64,000 nt of DNA, taken from the NCBI RefSeq assembly GCF_024346055.1, contig NZ_JAGQCH010000014.1, positions 1-64,000 of the forward strand, given 5' to 3'. The translations under genes were made by a program, and so were the position numbers. This document shows, piece by piece, positions 44,138 to 52,244 of the stretch (position 1 is the stretch's first letter; every line of letters begins with the position of its first letter). The notes under the pieces are model-generated. The model worked only from the letters and a program-made list of their open reading frames with translations, had not been told where the DNA came from and searched no databases. The DNA comes from Cyanobium sp. Cruz CV13-4-11. Lineage in GTDB: Bacteria; Cyanobacteriota; Cyanobacteriia; PCC-6307; Cyanobiaceae.

Positions 44138-45043
44138 TCAGCTTGAGCTCCATGCCATCAGAAACTGCTCGTAAACGCTCACGTCGTCGATCGTGGCGCC
44201 CCTGCGGGACACCAGCTCAGCAGCAAAGTCACGGGCATGCTCAAGGCTCTCCTCCAGAGGCCACCGCTGGCCAAGACCAAGCAGAAAAACAGCGGAAAAG
44301 CCGTCCCCCGCCCCCACCGTGTCGACCACATGGCTGCAGGCGGCGGGTCCAACGGAGACGATCCTGCCGTCCCTCCAGACCAGGGCTCCCAGGGCACCAC
44401 GGGTGAGGATCAGGGTCTCGAGATTGTGGCGGCGGGCGAAGCGATCCACCGACGACGACAGGCTGGCGTCATCCGCTGCAGCCAAGCCCTCCGACGACAG
44501 CAGGGCCAGTTCGGCAGTGTTGAGCTTGACGTGATCCGCATCCTCCACCAAAGGCAGAACCGATTCCGGCGACCACCAGGGGCTGCGCAGGTTGACGTCC
44601 AGGAAGATCTGGCCCCGATGCCGGCCCTTGAGAGCCGCCAGGGCCGCAGCCGAAGCGGAATGACGCAGGGCCAAGGTGCCGTGATACAGAAGACCGGAGG
44701 CTGGCAGCTGCTGGAAGCCCTCGGACTGGATGACGTCGTAGGCACTCCCCTGCACGATCGCGTAGTGGGGTTCGTCGTCCTCGAAGGTCACGGCCACCCG
44801 CCCGGTGGGGTGGGAGGCATCTGCCTGCAGGCATGACGGTTCCAGCCCCCAGGACGTCATGGCGGAACGAATCGCATCGCCACGACGATCCGTACCCACT
44901 CGGCTGATGAAGATGGGAGCCAGGCCAAAGCCCCTCAGGTGCCAGGCCACGTTGAACGGTGCACCTCCGAGGACCTCCGTGCCATCCGGGAAGCAATCGA
45001 AAAGAACTTCTCCGAAAATGGTGATCGGACAACGCTGCAGCAT
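44138..45043 (-). CDS. frk: Fructokinase (PfkB family)
   Basis: The roughly 301-aa sugar kinase shows PITIFGEVLFDCFPDGTEVLGGAPFNVAWHLRGFGL (substrate-binding GGAPxN), QIFLDVNLRSPWW, HVKLNTAELALL and the anion-hole and catalytic block VVDTVGAGDGFSAVFLLGL (GAGD with catalytic Asp). It phosphorylates fructose freed by amylosucrase. The ATG at 45043 lies 4 bases after the SPP stop and the gene ends 4 bases before amylosucrase, indicating one operon. Confidence 0.9.
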   Translation of the reverse strand: MLQRCPITIFGEVLFDCFPDGTEVLGGAPFNVAWHLRGFGLAPIFISRVGTDRRGDAIRSAMTSWGLEPSCLQADASHPTGRVAVTFEDDEPHYAIVQGSAYDVIQSEGFQQLPASGLLYHGTLALRHSASAAALAALKGRHRGQIFLDVNLRSPWWSPESVLPLVEDADHVKLNTAELALLSSEGLAAADDASLSSSVDRFARRHNLETLILTRGALGALVWRDGRIVSVGPAACSHVVDTVGAGDGFSAVFLLGLGQRWPLEESLEHARDFAAELVSRRGATIDDVSVYEQFLMAWSSS

Positions 45044-45047
45044 CAGA

Positions 45048-45926
45048 TCAACCCAGCACCCGGAGGGCATCGGCGTGGAAGTGACCGATCCCTTCCAGGA
45101 TGCCCGCACTGTAGTTGCCGTTCATGCCCAGAAACCCGCCTCTGGCAAGATACAAACGGTCCACCGTGCCGTTCCGCCTGACCTCCGCGCTAGCCAGCTC
45201 GACCACAGATGGATGGGCATTGGCCACCAGCACCGCAGGCAGCGAACTGGTGAGCACCGAAAGATCATTGCCGCTGTCGCCGGCAAACAGCGTCTGATCA
45301 GCGTTGAATCCCTGCTTCCACATGAGGAATTCGATCGCGTGCAGCTTGCTGGCCCGCCGCGGCAGGATATCCAGCAAACCGACGGCCGCCTGCTCATCCA
45401 CGCTATGGATCAGGTTGGCCGTAAGAGCCCGTTCCTCCAGCCGTAGTTCGATGGCCTGCATCAAGGCGGGCAGATCAACATCCAGAGATACGAAGCAACT
45501 AAGTTTGTGGATGTTCTGCCTGTCGTCTGGCTGCAATCTCAAACCTGGAAGTCCTGCGAGAAGAACGGCCAGATCCTTTGCCGTGAGTCCCTGCCAATCA
45601 GCGGCAATGTGCCGTGACCATGGGGCCAGCAGGGACCAGCCAAGGCCAGCTCGCTGATAGACGGAGCTGCCCACATCAGCAAGAATCCAGTCAGGCTGAG
45701 GCAGCCCATAGGCCTGAATCGACTCTTCCACCAACGCCAGGTGGCGACCACTGACATAGGCCAGAGAAAGGCCCGGTTGCGCCACCACGCGGGCGAACAT
45801 CACGCGGGCCCCTGGGGATTCCTGGGCCTCGCCGTTGGGGAGAAGGGTGCGGTCCAGATCCGTGCAGAGAAGCAGCCGTTGCTCCCATGCCACCTTGGTG
45901 CCCAGCTGATCAGTGAAAGAAGTCAT
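45048..45926 (-). CDS. spp: Sucrose-phosphate phosphatase
   Basis: The roughly 292-aa HAD phosphatase has motif I LLLCTDLDRTLLPNG (DxDxT with both Asp), SLAYVSGRHLALVEESI (motif II), a Lys region RRASKLHAIEFL and motif IV TLFAGDSGNDLSVL. These match cyanobacterial SPP, which releases phosphate from sucrose-6F-phosphate to give sucrose. The ATG at 45926 overlaps the sps stop by 17 bases. It is the likely active phosphatase of the locus, since the domain fused to SPS is impaired. Confidence 0.9.
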   Translation of the reverse strand: MTSFTDQLGTKVAWEQRLLLCTDLDRTLLPNGEAQESPGARVMFARVVAQPGLSLAYVSGRHLALVEESIQAYGLPQPDWILADVGSSVYQRAGLGWSLLAPWSRHIAADWQGLTAKDLAVLLAGLPGLRLQPDDRQNIHKLSCFVSLDVDLPALMQAIELRLEERALTANLIHSVDEQAAVGLLDILPRRASKLHAIEFLMWKQGFNADQTLFAGDSGNDLSVLTSSLPAVLVANAHPSVVELASAEVRRNGTVDRLYLARGGFLGMNGNYSAGILEGIGHFHADALRVLG

Positions 45927-48051
45927 AGTGCTCAATCGCCTCCAAAATGCCTGAGGCATGGGATCCCGAAGAGAAATAAACCCGTGCGGAATCACTCAGT
46001 TGGGTCAGCTCCTCTCGGAATCGGCAATCCACCACCACGCCCAGGGTTTGGCCCCGCAACATGTCCTCGTCACCGCGGGATCCGCCGTTGACCAGAACAC
46101 GCTCCAGGGGGATCTTCCATTTGTTGACGACATAGCGCAGCGCCTGTCCTTTGGAGGCACGGGCAGGGACGAAGTCAAGAAAGTGCCCGAAGGAGAGGCT
46201 GGTATGGGCCGAAAGCTCATGCTGACGCAACAGCGTGAGAATCTCCTCCATGGAAGGGGCCTGTTGGCCATCGTAGAAGTACGACAACTTGAAACGGCTC
46301 TGATGCTCCTTGGACTGCAGGATCAGTCCCGGTAGAGGATCCATGAGCCGCTTGATCACCTGCGGGGTCCACAGATGGTCGATGTGATACGTCCAGGAGA
46401 TATCTGTCGTCAGCTGCGGTGGGGTATAGATCTCTGTGCCCAGGTTTGTGATCAGCACATCGGGCATGGGAATCGAATGAACCTTCAGGATCTTGAGCAC
46501 CGAGTTCAGGCGTCGGCCGCTGGCAATGCCAAACAGAACCCTGCGATGCTGCTGCCGCAGCACCGCCACAAGCTGGGCAAGGGCCTGGGGATCGCCAAGC
46601 AGGGTGTCATCGATGGCCGTGAAGAGGGCGCAGGTTCGTGTCTGGACAGCCGGAGGCTTGGACAGGGGTGCCGGTCGGGAAAGATCCTGGCTCTGAAGGA
46701 CCAGAGTCTGCAATCTCTCAAGATACTTTTGTGCATGAGCTTCCCAGGAATAGAACCTGGCGACATTCTTCACTCCATTGGTAGAAAACATTGTCCAAAG
46801 CTCTCGATCTTCCAGAATCTGGAGCAAAGCATCGGCAATCGATGCCTCATCAAGAGGATCAACCAGTAGACCATTTTTGCAGTTTCCAATGATGTCCACG
46901 GGTCCGCCTACCTCCGTCGCCACAAGCGGCAGTCCACTGGCCGCCGCTTCCAGCAGGGTCAGGCCAAAGGGCTCGGTAAGGGCAGGATTGACGAACACAC
47001 CCTTCGAGAAAGCTGCCAGCCGATAAATGTCCGCCACATCACCGGAAGAATGGTGCTTGGGCAAAGCCACAAGTCCGTTCAACTCGTGGCAGTCGATGAC
47101 AAGAAGCAGCTCCGTCAGGACAGCCTGTGCGCCCTCATTGAGCTCACGAATGTCGTTACGATTCCCCGCAACTATCACAAGATTGGCTGCCTGTTGAAGA
47201 CATTTTGACTGCCCGTAAGCCTCCAGAAGTGAGACGATGTTCTTGCGTTGATCCGGCCTGGAAAGTGCCAGGATCATCGGCTTATCAGGCACCCTGAGAT
47301 GCTTGTCCAGAGTACTGGCGAATGCGACAGGTCCATCCCCGAAAGAGGGGGGATGGAATTGATTCAGATCGGTTCCCGGTGGAATAACCGACATCTTGTC
47401 TGGTGTGTAGCAGTCATACAGCTCGTATTGATCTTCGATCTCATTGTGCGTGCTCGTGATCACGAGATTGGCACTATTCAACACCTCCTCTTCCGCACTG
47501 ATCCGTTCAGCCATCCTGTAGCGCTGCTGGATCTCCTCGACGGACAAGCCGAGGGCAAGCAGCCGGCGAACCTTGTCCCGACCGAGGGAGTGGCCGGTGT
47601 GGATGAGTGGCAAACCCATGAGGTGAGAAAGGCGGACTCCCACATAGCCGGCATCGGCGTAGTGACTGTGCAACACGTCCGGCAGGCGCGGCTGACGATG
47701 GAGCCAGGAAAACAACTCATCGGTAAACGTATCGAGATGGCCCCAGAGCTCTTCCTTGGGAATGTAGGCATCCGGTCCGGCAGTGATGCGAATCAGGCGT
47801 GCTTTGGGATCCAGCAGCTCCGTCGGCATCCCATAGTCTGCAGAAACGCCAGCATCACGTACGCATCGGGTGACAAGATCCACCTGCCCAACAGAGGCTT
47901 GACGGGCCAAGGCCCTTGTTAACTCCACCACATATTTCGTCTGTCCTCCGGTATCAGCATCACGTCCCAATTCAAGATCCTCTCCACGGATCAGGCCATG
48001 AATGCTGATCATCAAAATGTAGAGAGAATGGCCCTTGGCACCCATCGTCAT
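45910..48051 (-). CDS. sps: Sucrose-phosphate synthase, two-domain form
   Basis: The 713-aa protein couples a GT-B glycosyltransferase (SIHGLIRGEDLELGRDADTGGQTKYVVELTRAL, HSHYADAGYVG, HTGHSLGRDK, VIPPGTDLNQF, NPALTEPFGLTLLEAAASGLPLVAT with the EX7E motif) to a C-terminal SPP-like HAD domain (from about residue 475). It makes sucrose-6-phosphate from UDP- or ADP-glucose and fructose-6-phosphate, the first step of compatible-solute sucrose synthesis. In the HAD part, motif I reads TAIDDTLLG: the first Asp, the nucleophile, is Ala, so this domain should not act as a phosphatase. Confidence 0.93.
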   Translation of the reverse strand: MTMGAKGHSLYILMISIHGLIRGEDLELGRDADTGGQTKYVVELTRALARQASVGQVDLVTRCVRDAGVSADYGMPTELLDPKARLIRITAGPDAYIPKEELWGHLDTFTDELFSWLHRQPRLPDVLHSHYADAGYVGVRLSHLMGLPLIHTGHSLGRDKVRRLLALGLSVEEIQQRYRMAERISAEEEVLNSANLVITSTHNEIEDQYELYDCYTPDKMSVIPPGTDLNQFHPPSFGDGPVAFASTLDKHLRVPDKPMILALSRPDQRKNIVSLLEAYGQSKCLQQAANLVIVAGNRNDIRELNEGAQAVLTELLLVIDCHELNGLVALPKHHSSGDVADIYRLAAFSKGVFVNPALTEPFGLTLLEAAASGLPLVATEVGGPVDIIGNCKNGLLVDPLDEASIADALLQILEDRELWTMFSTNGVKNVARFYSWEAHAQKYLERLQTLVLQSQDLSRPAPLSKPPAVQTRTCALFTAIDDTLLGDPQALAQLVAVLRQQHRRVLFGIASGRRLNSVLKILKVHSIPMPDVLITNLGTEIYTPPQLTTDISWTYHIDHLWTPQVIKRLMDPLPGLILQSKEHQSRFKLSYFYDGQQAPSMEEILTLLRQHELSAHTSLSFGHFLDFVPARASKGQALRYVVNKWKIPLERVLVNGGSRGDEDMLRGQTLGVVVDCRFREELTQLSDSARVYFSSGSHASGILEAIEHYDFFH

Positions 48052-48177
48052 GTCTCACTTGCCGTCCTTCCCCCTTCCAGTGTGACCAGGTATGGCCTCA
48101 TTGGGCCTTGCCAAGGGACTGCCACGCCATTGGTGGTGGCCGATGGCAACGGAAGTGGACGCCCAGCGATTCAGCCC

Positions 48178-48450
48178 TCAGCCGAGCAGCCAGCGCAGCA
48201 TCAGGGCCAGCTGACCGAGAACACCCTGTCCAGTGAGCTGCTCACCGATCAGGGCCGCCACGAACCCGAGCATCGCCGCCCGTCCATTCAGCCGTTCCAC
48301 CCCTGTCAGGGCCGTGAGGTTCCAGGGACGGGAGGTGGTGAGCCCTTCCCCGAAGCGCTCCAGGGGCTCATAGAGAAAGGCCTGTTCGCCGCCTTCCTTG
48401 CTGCCTTCCTTGCTGCCTTCCTTGCTGCCTTCCTTGCTGCGTTCGTCCAT
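48178..48450 (-). CDS. High-light-inducible (Hli/Scp) protein
   Basis: The roughly 90-aa protein has the one-helix chlorophyll-binding motif ERLNGRAAMLGFVAALIGEQLTGQGVLGQL. Hli proteins bind chlorophyll and carotenoid at photosystem II assembly sites and protect against excess light. The N-terminus MDERSKEGSKEGSKEGSKEGG is unusual: four KEGS-like repeats come from a perfect 12-bp tandem DNA repeat. The start at ATG 48450 is preferred over an upstream one. Confidence 0.85.
   Translation of the reverse strand: MDERSKEGSKEGSKEGSKEGGEQAFLYEPLERFGEGLTTSRPWNLTALTGVERLNGRAAMLGFVAALIGEQLTGQGVLGQLALMLRWLLG
48391..48438. repeat. Four perfect 12-bp tandem repeats inside the hli gene
   Basis: The unit GCCTTCCTTGCT occurs four times without change. 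On the coding (minus) strand it encodes Ser-Lys-Glu-Gly-type units near the N-terminus of the Hli protein. Copy number could vary by slippage without shifting frame. Confidence 0.95.
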
Positions 48451-48539
48451 CGTTTCAGCCCCGCAATGGCTGCACCCTATGCGGCGCCTGGGCGCCACTG
48501 CGTTTTCAAGCTACAGTACAGATGTACCAGAGCTTGGCC

Positions 48540-48815
48540 ATGGCACCCGGTCAGATCGATCCCGCGGTGGCTCCCCTCCGGCGGGCCAACCCCCAGCGCT
48601 TCCGTGAGGCCCGCCCGGGCCATCTGGCCGTGGTGGCCATGGCCGGCCGGCCCTGGTTCATCGGCCGCATCTGCGACCTCAGTGGCCCAGCCCCGACGGA
48701 CTTCGCCCGGGTGCTGAACATCGACACCGGTGACATCGAGCGGATTCCAGCCCCCTGGATCGTTGAACTGATGGGGGAAGGGGGACTCGGGATCAGCCGT
48801 TCTCTGCACCGATAG
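48540..48815 (+). CDS. Small conserved-looking protein of 91 aa
   Basis: The product contains MAPGQIDPAVAPLRRANPQR, FREARPGHLAVVAMAGRPWFIGRICDLSGPAP, FARVLNIDTGDIERIPAPWIVELM. A short beta-barrel resembling an SH3 or KOW fold is likely from the alternating hydrophobic strands. The family is not recognised. ATG 48522 is an alternative start. It is divergent from hli, and its 3' end overlaps the oxygenase gene by 23 bases. Confidence 0.55.
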   Translation: MAPGQIDPAVAPLRRANPQRFREARPGHLAVVAMAGRPWFIGRICDLSGPAPTDFARVLNIDTGDIERIPAPWIVELMGEGGLGISRSLHR

Positions 48816-49776
48816 CCACCCCGTTCTCCAGCAGATTGATGCGGTAGAGCACCTCCTCGAGGGCATCGGCGGCACCGATGGCGCTGTAGCGCTGGGGATG
48901 ATCGGGCCCGCAGCAGGACGGCACCGGAGCCAGGATTGTCCAGGGCCTGGCGTGGCAGAACTGGACAACGCTGTGGCGCTCACCACTGGCCCCTGCCGGT
49001 GCCACCACCCGATGCCAGCCGGTGGGGATGCGACCGTTCGAGAGACGCTCCAGCATCAGCCCCGTGTTGATGATCACCCGCCCCTCCGGCGGAGCCGCCT
49101 CCACCCATTCCCCGGCCACGCGCACCTGCAGTCCCGGCCCGGTGGCCCGCGGCAGGGCCGTGATCAGGTTGATGTCCCCATGGGCCGCCGCCCAGACATG
49201 GCCCTGCGCCGGGGCCTGGGCCATGGGCGGGTACCGCAGGGCCCGGGTGAGGGTGGGGGCCTCCGACACCATCTCCTCGAAGAAGCCTTCGGCGCAGCCC
49301 ATGCCCAGGGCGATCACCCGCAGAAAGCGCCGCTGCAGATCGGCGATCGCCCGGTGGAACTCCCCCAGCACGGCGGTGATGCCGGGCACGGCCGCCTCCG
49401 GCAGGAGCTGCTCGGGATAGAGCTCAGGGAACCGGCGCCGCAGGGGATGGCCCAGCGGCAACGGGGCCGACCAGTTCAGCATCTCCTTCCAGTCGGGATG
49501 CGCGCTGCCGGCGGCGGTTTCCACCAGCAGCTCTGTGTAGCCGGTCTGGCCGTTGGCGCCCGGGGCGCGGAAGCACCGCTTGGCCCCAGCCTCCAGGGCG
49601 AAGAACCGCTGCAGGAGGCCGTAGGCGGAATCGAGCAGATCGACGGGGAGATCGCTGTTGGTGTAGACGAAACCGGTGGCCAGACTGCATCTGACTCCAT
49701 CGACCACGGCCTCCCTGGCCCGTTGGCTGCCCCGCTCGAAGGCCAGCAGATCCACGTCGAGAATGGCTTCAGCCAT
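48793..49776 (-). CDS. 2-oxoglutarate/Fe(II) oxygenase, isopenicillin-N-synthase type
   Basis: The roughly 327-aa protein has the N-terminal DIOX-type region (VDLLAFERGSQRAREAVVDGVRCSLATGFVYTNS) and a double-stranded beta-helix with the Fe ligands HGD in WAAAHGDINLITALP and distal His in RIPTGWHRVVAP. The RxS pair in ERHSVVQF binds 2-oxoglutarate. It should hydroxylate or desaturate a small molecule; the substrate is unknown. ATG 49776 is chosen to avoid overlap with the prohibitin gene upstream. Confidence 0.8.
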   Translation of the reverse strand: MAEAILDVDLLAFERGSQRAREAVVDGVRCSLATGFVYTNSDLPVDLLDSAYGLLQRFFALEAGAKRCFRAPGANGQTGYTELLVETAAGSAHPDWKEMLNWSAPLPLGHPLRRRFPELYPEQLLPEAAVPGITAVLGEFHRAIADLQRRFLRVIALGMGCAEGFFEEMVSEAPTLTRALRYPPMAQAPAQGHVWAAAHGDINLITALPRATGPGLQVRVAGEWVEAAPPEGRVIINTGLMLERLSNGRIPTGWHRVVAPAGASGERHSVVQFCHARPWTILAPVPSCCGPDHPQRYSAIGAADALEEVLYRINLLENGVAIGAENG

Positions 49777-49786
49777 GGGGGCGGAT

Positions 49787-50590
49787 TCAGCGGCGACCGT
49801 TGACAATCACGGGATTCCCACCCCCGGCCGCCCCGGGCAGGGCGGGCACCACCGACGTCTGACCGTCCCACTTATCCAGGAACAGCTTGTAGAGCACCTG
49901 GTCGTCGAGGCTGGAGTTGAGGGTCTGGTAGCGCTTGGCCTCCTGCTCGGCGATCAGCACCTCCGTCTGGGCCCGCAACAGTTGCTGTTCGGCGATCTGC
50001 TTCTGCTCGATCGCGGCGCGATACTCCTCGGCGATCTGCAGGCCGGTGAGATCCAGTCCCTGGACGGTCACGTAGTCGAACTTGCGCAGCTCTTCAGCCA
50101 CCTTCTCCTGCACCAGTTCCGAGATGGAGTTCCACTCGGTGGCGATGGTCACCAGTTCGTACTGGGAGAACACCGACTTGAGGGCCTTCAGCAGGGACGG
50201 CTGGATCACCCGCGGATAGATCTGCTGGTCGTCGGTGGCGATCGTTTCGTAGATGCGACCCGCCTCGGCGGGCTTCATGGCGTACTTCACCGTCGCGGTG
50301 GCCTGGATCACCTGCAGGTCCTTGGTGAGGGTGGAGAACTGCTCCGGCCGCACCTGGGTGCGCACATCGAAGAGGGAGGTGTTCTGGGCCAGGGGAACCT
50401 TGAAGTTGGCCCCCGGCTGCCGCGGCGCGCCGGTGACCTTGCCCAGGGTGGTGACCACGGCGACGCTGCCCGCCGGCACGATGAACACCGTCTGGGTGAG
50501 CAATACCAGCCCTCCCAGCACGGCGGCGAAGATCAGCTGCCAGAGGCCGCCGAAGCCGTTGTCTGCGCCGGAGCGCATGGGGGATTGCAT
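49787..50590 (-). CDS. Prohibitin-family (SPFH) membrane protein
   Basis: The roughly 267-aa protein has one N-terminal membrane helix (LWQLIFAAVLGGLVLLTQTVFIVPAG), an SPFH domain (GSVAVVTTLGKVTGAPRQPGANFKVPLAQNTSLFDVRTQ, ATATVKYAMKP) and a coiled coil (EEYRAAIEQKQIAEQQLLRAQTEVLIAEQEAKRYQ). Cyanobacterial prohibitins form large rings at cytoplasmic and thylakoid membranes and often bind FtsH proteases. ATG 50578 is an alternative start. It ends 11 bases before the oxygenase gene. Confidence 0.88.
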   Translation of the reverse strand: MQSPMRSGADNGFGGLWQLIFAAVLGGLVLLTQTVFIVPAGSVAVVTTLGKVTGAPRQPGANFKVPLAQNTSLFDVRTQVRPEQFSTLTKDLQVIQATATVKYAMKPAEAGRIYETIATDDQQIYPRVIQPSLLKALKSVFSQYELVTIATEWNSISELVQEKVAEELRKFDYVTVQGLDLTGLQIAEEYRAAIEQKQIAEQQLLRAQTEVLIAEQEAKRYQTLNSSLDDQVLYKLFLDKWDGQTSVVPALPGAAGGGNPVIVNGRR

Positions 50591-50685
50591 CGGGTGACTG
50601 GGAACCATGGGGGTGCCACGACCCTAGGCAGCGTTGGTGGCCCGGGGCCGCCATCGTGGGATGACCAGCAGATGGGGGAGGGCTG

Positions 50686-51621
50686 GTGCTGCGCTTCATG
50701 CTCGAACTGGTGCCGGCCCTGGGGATCGGAGTGTTGCTGGGGCTGCGGTTCCCAGGGCTGCCGGGGAGGCTGGCCCCACCGCTGATCTCCTGGGGCATCC
50801 CGATCGGCCTGGTGGCCCTGCTGCTGCGCTCGGGCTTCCAGGCCAACCTGCTCACGGCGGCGCTGATGGCGGTCGCCGCCTCGGGCCTGGGCCTGCTGCT
50901 GCTGCGTCTGCCGGCCCTGAGCCGCCGGATCCCCGACGGCAGCCTGCAGCTGGGCTGCATCGTGGGCAACACCGCCTATTGGGGACTCCCTGTTGGGTTG
51001 GCCCTGCTCCCTGCCGAGGCCATCGGCTTCACGATCGCCTTCGATCTGATGGCCACCCTGATCACCTGGAGCCTTGGCCCGCTGCTGGTCGACCGGCACG
51101 CCGGCAACCTCCGCCAGCAGCTGCGCGTCCTGGCCACCAGCCCGGCCATCCGGGGGCTGCTGCTCGCCTTGCTCGTGTACCAGACCCCCTGGAGCGCCTC
51201 CCTGGCCCAGTGGCTCTGGTGGCCGGCACGCCTGGTGATCCTGGTGGCCCTGGCGATGGTGGGGATGCGGCTGGCTCTGGTGCTGCGGCGTCGCCATCCG
51301 AGCCCTGAGAGCCCCCCCGGGCTGGGGGTGGCCCTGGCGGGCAAGCTCCTGGCGTTGCCCCTCGCCGTGCTGCTGCTGGCCAGCCTGCTGGGTTTGCCCC
51401 CCCTGCTGCGGGATGCGGTGGTGCTGCAGGCGGCGGCTCCCACCGGCGTCTCGGTTCTACTGCTGACGGAAGCGGCCGCCGTCAGGCAGCCGGCAGGGGC
51501 CTCTGCCAAGCAACAGGGGGCGGCGGAAGCGGTGGCGGCTCTGGTGTTGTGGAGCACGGGCCTGGCCCTGGTCTCGGTTCCGCTGTGGTGGTGGCTGCTG
51601 AGCGGTCCGCTGGGGAGCTAG
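50686..51621 (+). CDS. AEC-family transporter-like membrane protein
   Basis: The roughly 311-aa protein has eight to ten hydrophobic helices (MLELVPALGIGVLLGLRFPG, LISWGIPIGLVALLLRSGF, GCIVGNTAYWGLPVGLALLP, VVLQAAAPTGVSVLLLTEA). NTAYWGLPVGLAL and QAAAPTGVSVLLL are the broken-helix motifs of auxin-efflux-carrier-type transporters. The substrate, likely a carboxylate or small organic acid, is unknown. A GTG at 50686 and an ATG at 50698 are both possible starts. Confidence 0.75.
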   Translation: MLRFMLELVPALGIGVLLGLRFPGLPGRLAPPLISWGIPIGLVALLLRSGFQANLLTAALMAVAASGLGLLLLRLPALSRRIPDGSLQLGCIVGNTAYWGLPVGLALLPAEAIGFTIAFDLMATLITWSLGPLLVDRHAGNLRQQLRVLATSPAIRGLLLALLVYQTPWSASLAQWLWWPARLVILVALAMVGMRLALVLRRRHPSPESPPGLGVALAGKLLALPLAVLLLASLLGLPPLLRDAVVLQAAAPTGVSVLLLTEAAAVRQPAGASAKQQGAAEAVAALVLWSTGLALVSVPLWWWLLSGPLGS

Positions 51622-51658
51622 GACTGGCCCGGAACGCTTTGCCCACCCGTCGGCGGCC

Positions 51659-52240
51659 ATGGCCGGATCTCTCTCCCAGCGTCTCGACCGCAGCCTGTCC
51701 CACCTCAAGGGTGTGGCCGTGCTGCCCCTGCTGATCCTGGCGGTGCCCTGGGTCCAGGAGATCATCGACCAGCTGGTCTTCGGGGGGCGCTGGAACCTGC
51801 CGATGGTGCCGGGGGGCCCCTTCCTCGGCGTTCTCACGGCCCCCTTCAGCCACGGTGGCTTCGGGCACCTGATCAGCAACAGCCTCTGGTTCCTGCCCCT
51901 CTCCTGGCTGGTGCTGGCCAAGAGCCGGGGCGACTACCTGGCGGTGTGGCTGGGGGTCTACGCCACGGCCATTCCGGTCTGGCTGTTCTGGCACCAGGCC
52001 AGCCACGGGCTTTCCGGGCTGATCTACGGCCTGCTGGGTTACCTGCTGCTGATCGGCTGGCTGGAGCGCCGCCCAGTTTCGATTCTGTTGTCGCTCACGG
52101 CCCTGTTCGCCTACGGGGGTGCCCTGCCCAGCCTGTTGCCCTTCCTGAGTCCCCCGGGGGTGAGCTGGATCGGCCACGCCTCCGGTTTCGCCGGGGGGGT
52201 GCTGGCCGCCCTGGTGATCCACCGCGAACGGGGGAGCTAG
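51659..52240 (+). CDS. Rhomboid-family intramembrane protease
   Basis: The 193-aa protein has six membrane segments with the rhomboid catalytic pair: Ser in SHGLSGLIYGLLGYLL (GxSG) and His in WIGHASGFAGGVLAAL, plus the oxyanion-region motif FSHGGFGHLISN (HxxxN). It cleaves transmembrane helices. It starts 37 bases after the AEC-type gene and lies 4 bases before the large CPBP protease, so two membrane proteases are side by side in one unit. Confidence 0.85.
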   Translation: MAGSLSQRLDRSLSHLKGVAVLPLLILAVPWVQEIIDQLVFGGRWNLPMVPGGPFLGVLTAPFSHGGFGHLISNSLWFLPLSWLVLAKSRGDYLAVWLGVYATAIPVWLFWHQASHGLSGLIYGLLGYLLLIGWLERRPVSILLSLTALFAYGGALPSLLPFLSPPGVSWIGHASGFAGGVLAALVIHRERGS

Positions 52241-52244
52241 CGAC

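Noticed and set aside
48793-49776. 2OG-Fe(II) oxygenase as an ethylene-forming enzyme that would make guanidine
   Set aside because: The attraction was the guanidine operon 7 kb away, but the sequence lacks close resemblance to ethylene-forming enzyme beyond the common iron ligands. Only a general family call is justified.
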